A stretch of DNA of 46,977 nucleotides from Bacteroidaceae bacterium (GTDB lineage Bacteria; Bacteroidota; Bacteroidia; Bacteroidales; Bacteroidaceae), in NCBI GenBank assembly GCA_017448965.1, contig JAFSKK010000026.1, positions 1 through 46,977 of the forward strand. Direction: 5' to 3'. A program made the position numbers and the translations under genes. The notes below the pieces were generated by a model. It saw only the letters and a list, made by a program, of their open reading frames with translations. It did not search any database and was not told where the DNA came from. Positions 25,846 to 32,406 of the stretch are shown here, one piece after another. Every line of letters starts with the position of its first letter. Within the stretch, counting starts at the first letter, position 1.

Positions 25846-25877
25846 CAAAGTTACTACATTTTTTTGTAGTAACCAAA
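25846..25877 (-). promoter_or_regulatory. Promoter of the 54-residue gene and DUF5053
   Basis: On the minus strand: TTTG (25874-25877), 20 bases, TAACTTTG (25846-25853), a complete consensus. Predicted start near 25840, about 23 bases before the ATG at 25817. Confidence 0.75.
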
Positions 25878-25901
25878 TAAATACTACATTTTTTTGTAGT
25901 A
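25851..25901. promoter_or_regulatory. Two identical palindromic operators 30 bases apart
   Basis: TTACTACA, six T, TGTAGTAA at 25851-25872 and TACTACA, six T, TGTAGTA at 25882-25901. Centre-to-centre distance is 30 bases, about three helical turns. The first overlaps the -7 box; the second is just upstream of the -33 box. This is the layout expected for repression by a dimeric small regulator. Confidence 0.65.
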
Positions 25902-25971
25902 AAAGCAAAAATTTAACACTCCGAGCATGAAAATACATGAAAAACCGCTTGAATAGCACAGAAAGAGTGCA

Positions 25972-26219
25972 TCAGCAATGATGGAAACTTTTTGTTTTAG
26001 CGAGGAAAAGAGCCATCTGGATGTTGGCACCAGCACGCTGCAGCTTTGCGATGAAAGCATTAGCAGTTCTGCAAGTGGTGCAGATGTCATCGATGACAAT
26101 CACACGTTTTCCGTTGAAGAACCCTTCATCGAGCAAAACGTTGTCATCGATGTCTGCATCACGATGCAGATGCAGTTTTGTGCGTTTGCCAACAACCTGA
26201 ATGTGCTCGAAGCCATTCA
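25972..26219 (-). pseudogene. Truncated phosphoribosyltransferase remnant
   Basis: The minus frame encodes VIVIDDICTTCRTANAF, the PRPP-binding loop of type I phosphoribosyltransferases (normally DDxxTTGxT), then IAKLQRAGANIQMALFLAKTK. Only the C-terminal third of a typical enzyme is left, and Cys replaces the Gly of the loop. The frame continues in without a stop from the orphan CRISPR repeat at 26220-26266, so the break lies exactly at the repeat edge. Most likely non-functional as an enzyme. Confidence 0.65.
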
Positions 26220-26266
26220 GGTGTATATGACTCTGCAAAGATACTAATTTGAAAACAAAACACAAC
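26220..26266 (-). repeat. Orphan CRISPR repeat with two changes
   Basis: The full 47 bases are present about 1.26 kb beyond the array. Compared with the array repeats it differs only at crRNA-direction positions 7 (A to T) and 12 (C to T). Both are in the part that pairs with tracrRNA; the TTG (26263-26265) and TATCTTTG (26236-26243) promoter boxes are unchanged. No second repeat is next to it. Confidence 0.95.
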
Positions 26267-26407
26267 CTTTATTCAAAGTGTGTTTTTTATGGAATGATGA
26301 TCTCTTTGACAAAAAATCATGGAATTAGTCAATTTTTATTGTAAACAATGTGATTTCACAGAAATTATACGTAAGTTTGCAAGACAAACCATCCGATTGA
26401 TTGAAAT

Positions 26408-26551
26408 ATGGTCATACGAAAGGAAATAAGAAACAGTACGGCTGAGTTTGTCGGAAATTCCGACGAGCTGCCACGATGGCAGAACTTTTTTGAATCGGGC
26501 GAGCTGAAGGAGTATTCAGTTGTTTCCAAAATGGAAACAGGTCATGTATAG
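26408..26551 (+). pseudogene. RhuM-family fragment with internal loss
   Basis: A 47-residue frame from ATG 26408 to TAG 26549-26551. It starts IRKEIRNSTAEF, like the N-terminus of virulence-RhuM-type proteins, and later reads NFFESGELKEYSVVSKMETG, similar to their segment that follows the DNA-binding-like WLTQ region. The WLTQ region is missing and the frame ends where the next domain should start. It looks like a deletion remnant; RhuM proteins are often in mobile or defence-related regions. Identification is by memory of the family. Confidence 0.45.
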
Positions 26552-26777
26552 TCTTGTAATCGTACTTATGTAGAATTGAAATAAGGCTTTCGAGACAAAG
26601 AAACGAAGTCGGACGGCGCAAATTCAATTGTCCCGGATATTCCTTGGATATTCCTACCATTGCCGAACGATATTGCTACGATATTCGACCAATGTTTTCA
26701 ACACCGTGAATCACGTCGAAGAGACAACTATTTCCAAAATGGAAACAGTTCATCAGGAAGAAGTTTTTGTTGTTTTG

Positions 26778-26809
26778 TTTGTTGGTATCGCTATAGTTTT
26801 GTAATTTTG
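26778..26809 (+). promoter_or_regulatory. Promoter of the SH3-like protein gene
   Basis: TTTG (26778-26781), 20 bases, TAATTTTG (26802-26809). Transcription should begin near 26816, about 40 bases before the ATG at 26856. Confidence 0.65.
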
Positions 26810-26855
26810 CCGTCGAAACTAAGCAGAATCAATAACTCCTAAAAACCGAATTTGT

Positions 26856-27350
26856 ATGAAAAAGATTGCGATTCTTTGTTTAATGGTGCTGGCGGCACTG
26901 TATGTGAAGGCTCAGAGTGAGGTGGTGATTGCAGGCGACAATGTGTGTCTGCGGTTCCGCCCTGACAATGCAACGAAATGGACGGGAACTTCGGCTCCGC
27001 ATTTCAACACGGGTGACAGACTGCCGTGTGCCGGACAGGTGGGTGACTTCTACAAGGTGAAGTACAGAGGCGAATACTACTATGTGCCCAAGCAGTATGC
27101 ACGTCCACGGGGCACGCAGAGTGCTGGCAGCTCAAAGGCCACGTCTTACAGCAACATCGTCATCGCTGGAGACAGGGTGTGCCTGCGTTTCCGTCCTGAC
27201 GAATCGACGAAATGGACGGGCAGTTCGGCACCACATTTCGACACGGGCGACTATCTGCGTTGCGTGGGTGAAACGGGCGACTACTACAAGGTGGTGTACA
27301 GAGAACAGTATTACTACATCCCCAAGAGGTACGGAAGACCCAGGAATTGA
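26856..27350 (+). CDS. Secreted protein with two SH3-like repeats
   Basis: The 164-residue protein has a signal peptide (IAILCLMVLAALYVKAQ) and two near-identical 60-residue units, about 22-85 and 101-163. Each runs IAGDxVCLRFRPD, KWTGxSAPHFxTGD, YYKVxYRxxYYYxPKxYxRPR, the strand spacing of bacterial SH3 (SH3b) domains. SH3b repeats usually bind cell-wall peptides or glycans. A Ser/Thr-rich linker separates them. It has its own promoter and converges with the pseudouridine synthase gene 2 bases away, with no visible terminator. Confidence 0.8.
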   Translation: MKKIAILCLMVLAALYVKAQSEVVIAGDNVCLRFRPDNATKWTGTSAPHFNTGDRLPCAGQVGDFYKVKYRGEYYYVPKQYARPRGTQSAGSSKATSYSNIVIAGDRVCLRFRPDESTKWTGSSAPHFDTGDYLRCVGETGDYYKVVYREQYYYIPKRYGRPRN

Positions 27351-27352
27351 GG

Positions 27353-28282
27353 TCAGCGAAGCAGTTGCTTGAACGCTGACGGATAGGGTGTCTCGAACTT
27401 GAGGAATTCGCCTGTGATGGGATGCCGAAAAGCGATGGTGAACGCATGGAGACAGATGCGTTTGGCTGGTGATGTGTGAGCCGCATTCTGTTCGGCATCA
27501 GGGTTTTTATAGCCATATTTGAAGTCGCCCACGATGGGGTGGCCGATGTCTTGCATGTGAACACGTATCTGGTTCTTGCGTCCTGTTTCGAGTTTCAGTT
27601 CAATCAGAGAATAGCCGTTTTTGCGCTGCAGGGTTTTGTAGTGTGTCACCGCATATTTACCGCCATTATCGACTGGGCTGGATTGGGTGACACATCGGTT
27701 TCCTTCTGTGAGCCATGATTCAACTGTGCCTGTATCCTGCTGTACATTTCCTTGCACAACAGCCACATAACGGCGGTCGAGCACAAGATCATGCCAATTG
27801 TCCATGAAGATGCGCTGAATGTCGCGCCGCTTGGCAAAGATGAGCAGTCCTGAGGTGCCCTTGTCAAGTCTGTGTACGGTGTGAACAGCGAATGTCTTGT
27901 TCTGATGCTTCACATAGTCGTCGAGTATGGTTTTTGCGCTTTCCTGACGACTGCCTTCCATACTATTGGTGAGCACGCCTTCCTTCTTCTCTATCACGAG
28001 GAGGAAGGCGTCTTCGTAAACCACACGTATCTTGTCGCTTGCCACGGTTCGTTTATGTCGGTTCTGCGACACCTGCACAATCTGCCCCTTCTGCAAGGGA
28101 TGGTTGAACTGGGTGACAATCTGGTTGTTCACATACACCATGCGCTGGCTGAGATATTCCTTCGCTTTGGTGCGCGAGATGCCTGCAATGGTGGTCAGAA
28201 GGAACTGTAGCAGTTCTGCGGGTTCCTTCACAACATAGGTGGTATAGTGGTTGGCTCTTTTATAATCGGAATAGGAGGACAT
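27353..28282 (-). CDS. RluA-family pseudouridine synthase
   Basis: Converts uridine to pseudouridine in RNA. The 309-residue protein has an N-terminal S4-like RNA-binding part (about 20-75, TKAKEYLSQRMVYVNN) and the catalytic motif HRLDKGTSGLLIFAKR with Asp at 140, followed by RRYVAVVQG and LKLETGRKNQIRVHM near 235. Which site (RluC, RluD or other) cannot be told from sequence alone. It meets the SH3-like gene tail to tail. Confidence 0.93.
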   Translation of the reverse strand: MSSYSDYKRANHYTTYVVKEPAELLQFLLTTIAGISRTKAKEYLSQRMVYVNNQIVTQFNHPLQKGQIVQVSQNRHKRTVASDKIRVVYEDAFLLVIEKKEGVLTNSMEGSRQESAKTILDDYVKHQNKTFAVHTVHRLDKGTSGLLIFAKRRDIQRIFMDNWHDLVLDRRYVAVVQGNVQQDTGTVESWLTEGNRCVTQSSPVDNGGKYAVTHYKTLQRKNGYSLIELKLETGRKNQIRVHMQDIGHPIVGDFKYGYKNPDAEQNAAHTSPAKRICLHAFTIAFRHPITGEFLKFETPYPSAFKQLLR

Positions 28283-28291
28283 GGAGGGGGT

Positions 28292-28316
28292 AAAGTTTAA
28301 AGTTTAAAGTTTAGAG
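28292..28316 (+). repeat. AAAGTTT tandem and 18-base element
   Basis: AAAGTTT is repeated three times from 28292, and 28299-28316 is identical to the 18-base element at 14579-14596 and 16406-16423 (in opposite orientation). It lies 9 bases upstream of the pseudouridine synthase start. A related run is at 28515-28538. Confidence 0.6.
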
Positions 28317-28346
28317 TTCAACTTTCGGAAGTTACCGCTTCGCTCA

Positions 28347-28454
28347 GGAGTTAAAGGAGTTATAGGAGTTAAAGCCTATACTCAGTCAACTGTAGAGAGG
28401 AGTTTTCACGCCAGCATTACATTCGGCTTTAACTCCTCTAACTCCTTTAACTTC
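28347..28454. repeat. Long imperfect inverted repeat
   Basis: The left arm (28347-28376, repeats of GGAGTTAAA ending AAAGCC) matches the right arm (28425-28454, starting GGCTTTAACTCC) in nearly all of 30 positions. Arms are themselves made of a 9-10-base unit. It forms a large hairpin with a 48-base loop in the 288-base gap between rlmD and the pseudouridine synthase gene. It may be a decayed miniature element. Confidence 0.65.
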
Positions 28455-28570
28455 TTTAACTCCAAGAAAGTGGAGGTTCTTTGCGAGCAAAGCGCTACGC
28501 GATAAGCGAAACTTAAATTAGAGTTTAGAGTTTAGAGAATTTAGGAGCAGGGGGCAAGGGGAAGCCATTA

Positions 28571-30010
28571 TCAGCGACGTTCCAGGAGGACGACATTTTC
28601 CACATGCTGTGTGTGGGGGAACATGTCGACGGGTTGCACTTTCACTACTTTGTAATCGCTATCGAGCAACTGGAGGTCGCGTGCCTGTGTGGCTGGGTTG
28701 CAGCTGACATAGACGATGCGTTGCGGAGCAGCGAAGAGGATGGTGTCGATGACATCCTGATGCATGCCTGCACGTGGAGGGTCGGTGATGATGACATCGG
28801 GACGGCCATGCTCCTCGATGAAGTCGCGATTGAGGATGTCCTTCATGTCGCCTGCGAAGAAGAGGGTGTTGGTGATGCCGTTGATGTCGGAGTTCACTTT
28901 GGCATCCTCGATGGCTTCGGGCACATATTCGATGCCGATGACCTGACGGGCTTGCTTGGCAACGAAGTTGGCGATGGTGCCTGTGCCCGTATAGAGGTCA
29001 TAAACGAGGGGCTTCTCCGATGCGGTTTCGTCCTTATCTCCAAAGGCGAAATCACGGGCCACTTTGTAGAGTTCGTAGGCTTGTTCCGTGTTGGTCTGAT
29101 AGAAGGATTTTGGCCCCACTTTGAAGCGGAGTTCTTCCATCTGCTCGTAGATGTGATCCTTGCCTTTCACAACGTGAATTTCTTGGTCGCCAAACGTATC
29201 GTTAGCTTTATGATTATCAACGTAAAGGAGCGATGTTATTTGAGGAAAGGTTTCACTGAGATGCTGCATCAATCGGTCGGCTTGTTCCCGCTCTTCAGGA
29301 GTGTCGATTCTGAACTGCACAAGGAACATGAGTTCACCTGTGTTGGAGGTTCGAATCATGAGTGAACGAAGGAGTCCACGGTTCTGTCGCAAGTCGTAAA
29401 ATTCCAATCCGTTTTCCAACGCATATTGACGAATGTCGTTGCGGATTTGGTTGTTGATGTCGTCCATCAGATGACACTCTGTGATGTCGAGAATCTTGTC
29501 GAATGCACCTGTGATGTGAAATCCCACAGAGTCCATCACATCATACTTCACATCTTGCTTCACTTCATCGTCGGTGAGCCATCGTTTGTTGGAGAAACCA
29601 AACTCCAGTTTGTTGCGGTAGCCGTATATCTTCTTGCTGCCAAGAATGGGCTGGAACTCTGGCAACTCCACCTTGCCGATGCGAGCGAGGTTGTCGTACA
29701 CCTGCTGCTGCTTGGCCTTGAGTTGCTCCTCATACTGGAGGCATTGCCACTTGCAACCGCCACACACACCATAATGGCGGCAACGAGGCTCGGTGCGCAG
29801 AGGCGACTTCTCATGGAAATGAATGGCTACAGCCTCCATGTAGGAGTTCTTCTTCTTTTTCACCTGTAAGTCAACCACATCGCCAGGTACGACGAAGGGC
29901 ACAAAAACCACTTTGTCGTCCACACGAGCCAATGCTTTGCCTTCGGCAGCACAGGCTGTGATGGTCACTTGCTCCAGCACAGGAAGTTGTTTCTTTTTGT
30001 TTCGAGCCAT
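28571..30010 (-). CDS. rlmD: 23S rRNA (uracil-5-)-methyltransferase RlmD type
   Basis: Methylates a uracil of 23S rRNA at C5. The 479-residue protein has an N-terminal TRAM domain (about 8-65), a Cys cluster CRHYGVCGGCKWQC near 80-93 for the iron-sulfur cluster, a Rossmann fold with YDLYTGTGTIANFVA near 335 and the catalytic VSCNPATQARDL near 442-453. Length and order fit RlmD (RumA) better than the shorter TrmA. It is divergent from the oxidoreductase gene. Confidence 0.92.
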   Translation of the reverse strand: MARNKKKQLPVLEQVTITACAAEGKALARVDDKVVFVPFVVPGDVVDLQVKKKKNSYMEAVAIHFHEKSPLRTEPRCRHYGVCGGCKWQCLQYEEQLKAKQQQVYDNLARIGKVELPEFQPILGSKKIYGYRNKLEFGFSNKRWLTDDEVKQDVKYDVMDSVGFHITGAFDKILDITECHLMDDINNQIRNDIRQYALENGLEFYDLRQNRGLLRSLMIRTSNTGELMFLVQFRIDTPEEREQADRLMQHLSETFPQITSLLYVDNHKANDTFGDQEIHVVKGKDHIYEQMEELRFKVGPKSFYQTNTEQAYELYKVARDFAFGDKDETASEKPLVYDLYTGTGTIANFVAKQARQVIGIEYVPEAIEDAKVNSDINGITNTLFFAGDMKDILNRDFIEEHGRPDVIITDPPRAGMHQDVIDTILFAAPQRIVYVSCNPATQARDLQLLDSDYKVVKVQPVDMFPHTQHVENVVLLERR

Positions 30011-30042
30011 AAAAAACGAATCCTTTTTTGTTAATTTGGGGG

Positions 30043-30050
30043 CAAAGGTA
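30043..30050 (-). promoter_or_regulatory. -7 box for rlmD
   Basis: TACCTTTG on the minus strand, 33 bases upstream of the ATG at 30010. No clear TTTG box is seen 19-21 bases further up, so the promoter may be weaker. Confidence 0.5.
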
Positions 30051-30093
30051 GTGAATTATTAGGAATTAGGAATCAGATTTGAGGATAATTTCA

Positions 30094-30101
30094 TAACTTT
30101 G
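30094..30101 (+). promoter_or_regulatory. -7 box for the oxidoreductase-DUF4421 operon
   Basis: TAACTTTG, 41 bases upstream of the ATG at 30143, divergent from the rlmD box. The -33 position lacks TTG. Confidence 0.45.
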
Positions 30102-30142
30102 CATGGCATTATGGGCATCAATCTGTCCTTCTCACCAAGAAC

Positions 30143-31138
30143 ATGGAATATCTAAGCATAGTGAAATGGGGTTTCATCGGTTGCGGCGAAGTGACCGAGA
30201 AGAAAAGCGGGCCTGCCTTCGGTAAGATTGAAGGTAGCCAAGTGGTTGCTGTGATGAGCAGAGACAAGGAGAAGGTGAAGTCGTATGCCGAGCGCCACCA
30301 CATTGCGAGGTATTACACAGATGCCCAGTTGCTGGTGAACGATCCTGAAGTGAACGCTGTCTATATCGCCACTCCCCCATCCTCTCATGCCACCTTTGCC
30401 GTGATGGCCATGAAAGCTGGCAAACCCGCCTACATCGAAAAGCCGTTGGCTGCCAGTTATGAGGAGTGCTTGCGAGTGAACCGCATCAGCGAACTGACAG
30501 GCATTCCATGCTTTGTGGCTTTCTACCGCCGATACCTGCCCTACTTCGAACGAGTGAGGGAGATTGTAATGGGTGGCGAAATCGGGAAAATCCTGACGGT
30601 GCAGATTCGTTTTGCGGTGCCTCCACGCGAACTCGACTACAAGAGCGGCAAGGAAATGCCTTGGCGACTCCAACCCGAAGTGGCTGGCGGAGGTGGCTAT
30701 TTCTACGATTTGGCATCTCATCAGATAGACCTGTTGCAATACTGGTTTGGAGCCATCATCGAGGCAGAGGGATTCTGCCAAAACATGGCTGGACTCTACA
30801 AGGTGGAGGACACGTTCAACGCTTGTTTCCGCTTTGCCAACGGATTGTCTGGCAGTGCATCGTGGTGTTTCGTGGCACATGAATCGGCACGAAGAGACCG
30901 CATCTCCATCGTGGGAACGAAGGGAAAGATTGTGTTCTCCGTGTTTGACTACGAGCCCATCGTGCTCGACACGGAACGGGGACAGGAAAAAATCATCGTT
31001 CCCAGTCCACCTCATGTGCAGATGGGACTGATTGAAAAAGTGGTCAAGCACCTGCGAGGCGAACAAGCGTGTGACTGCGACTCGATGAGCGCCACCCCCA
31101 CCAACTGGGTGATGGATAGAATCTTAGGAAAGATATAA
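30143..31138 (+). CDS. Gfo/Idh/MocA-family oxidoreductase
   Basis: The 331-residue protein has an N-terminal Rossmann fold (WGFIGCGEVTEKKSGPAF near 9-26), the conserved EKPLA motif near 98-102, and a C-terminal domain with PEVAGGGGYFYDLASHQIDLL. Members oxidise or epimerise sugars or similar substrates with NAD(P); the exact substrate is unknown. The ATG at 30143 was chosen; a GTG six codons later (30161) would also suit the family start VKWGFIGCG. The DUF4421 gene begins 3 bases after the stop, so they form one operon. Confidence 0.9.
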   Translation: MEYLSIVKWGFIGCGEVTEKKSGPAFGKIEGSQVVAVMSRDKEKVKSYAERHHIARYYTDAQLLVNDPEVNAVYIATPPSSHATFAVMAMKAGKPAYIEKPLAASYEECLRVNRISELTGIPCFVAFYRRYLPYFERVREIVMGGEIGKILTVQIRFAVPPRELDYKSGKEMPWRLQPEVAGGGGYFYDLASHQIDLLQYWFGAIIEAEGFCQNMAGLYKVEDTFNACFRFANGLSGSASWCFVAHESARRDRISIVGTKGKIVFSVFDYEPIVLDTERGQEKIIVPSPPHVQMGLIEKVVKHLRGEQACDCDSMSATPTNWVMDRILGKI

Positions 31139-31141
31139 TTC

Positions 31142-32326
31142 ATGAAGAGACTCGTCATCATAATGTTGTGGATGGTCGCGCTTGGAATGTCCATACCTGT
31201 CGACTGCATGGCCCAGACTGATTCGGTGCCTACAGAAAGAGGTGGTGTGACGATGACAGAAGATGTCATTGACAGCATCGATATGGAGAGCCTAACTGAC
31301 AGCGCCACGATGCTGAAGGGTGTGTCGGTCAAAGTCCGGCGCCCATCCGTTTTTGTACGCGCATTGGACGGTGTGACGAACTTCTTCATGGATTGTGATA
31401 CCATGTATGTCACCCCACAGAAGTATAACCTCACGGCACAGATGGAACTCTCGTATTGGCATGACTACTACTTCATGCGCTCAAGGAAGACGGGCAACAC
31501 GATGGTCATCCAGTCAGACCCGTCGGCCATTCTCGGAGGATTCGTCTATTACAGCATTTTCGGTTATGGTGCTGTTTGGAACCTGAACGACATAGGCATC
31601 AAGGCTGGCAAAACGAACGGCACCTCGCTCCGCCAAACGTTTGTCATCCACACGGAGAAAATCTTTGCCGAATACTATATGTTCAACTCTGGAAAGGGTG
31701 CGGAAATCAGAAGTGTGAGCGGCATCAGCACGAGGGGCAAGGAAAAGAGTTTCCACGGGCTGGACAGCCGATGCAAGGGTTTCAGCGCGGTATATTTCTT
31801 CAACAACCGCCACTTCTCGTGGCCTGCCGCTTTCGGTGCCAACGCCGTGCAGCGCAAGAGTTGCGGAAGTTGGAGTTTGGGATTCCAATTCAACCGTCAG
31901 GACATCAAATTCGACAAGGACGAACTGCCTGACTACATCAAAGAAGACATCGACTCCACCCTCCTCTTCAGTCACGTCAATTATAAGGATTACTGTGTGA
32001 GTGTGGGCTACAACTACAATTGTGTGCTGGGTCGCAACGTGCTCTTCGCCGCATCGCTCATTCCCAATCTGGGATACCGAACGTCGAGCATCACCGAACC
32101 CCTCGATTTCAAGCACCTGACCATCAACAACCTCTCCACCGACGTGAATCTGCGCTTGTCGCTCTTCTGGAACAACACACGCATGTTCAACGGCATCATC
32201 GTCGAGGCGCACACCTACTCTTACCGAAAGAGCACATTCGGTCTGACCAACACCTACGGCACCGTCAAGTATCTGATGGGTGTGAACTTCTGGAAAAAGC
32301 CAGAATACAGGAAACGGAAGACCTGA
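31142..32326 (+). CDS. DUF4421 outer-envelope protein
   Basis: The 394-residue protein has a signal peptide (LVIIMLWMVALGMSIPVDCMAQ). DUF4421 features seen are DGVTNFFMDCDTMYVTPQKYN near 77-97, the strand-rich YYSIFGYGAVWNLNDIGIK and SCGSWSLGFQF, and alternating aromatic residues toward the end, as in a small beta-barrel. Function unknown. It follows the oxidoreductase gene by 3 bases and ends 80 bases before the CotH-type gene. Confidence 0.78.
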   Translation: MKRLVIIMLWMVALGMSIPVDCMAQTDSVPTERGGVTMTEDVIDSIDMESLTDSATMLKGVSVKVRRPSVFVRALDGVTNFFMDCDTMYVTPQKYNLTAQMELSYWHDYYFMRSRKTGNTMVIQSDPSAILGGFVYYSIFGYGAVWNLNDIGIKAGKTNGTSLRQTFVIHTEKIFAEYYMFNSGKGAEIRSVSGISTRGKEKSFHGLDSRCKGFSAVYFFNNRHFSWPAAFGANAVQRKSCGSWSLGFQFNRQDIKFDKDELPDYIKEDIDSTLLFSHVNYKDYCVSVGYNYNCVLGRNVLFAASLIPNLGYRTSSITEPLDFKHLTINNLSTDVNLRLSLFWNNTRMFNGIIVEAHTYSYRKSTFGLTNTYGTVKYLMGVNFWKKPEYRKRKT

Positions 32327-32406
32327 CACCAACAAGGACAATACATTAAATAAACAACATATACAACAAACTTTTACGACAATACAAATCAAACAAAAAC
32401 CAAAAT

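Larger units (their letters stand above)
26267..26855. other. Gene-poor stretch with decayed RhuM-like fragments
   Basis: No complete gene was found. It holds the fragment at 26408-26551, a second possible fragment near 26718-26762 (TTISKMETVHQEE) and two copies of the palindrome TTTCCAAAATGGAAA (26523-26537 and 26731-26745), the shared core of both fragments. The promoter of the SH3-like gene is at its right end. Confidence 0.55.

Noticed and set aside
25972-26265. Intact phosphoribosyltransferase gene
   Set aside because: The N-terminal two-thirds are missing, the PRPP loop has Cys for Gly, and the frame starts inside a CRISPR repeat.
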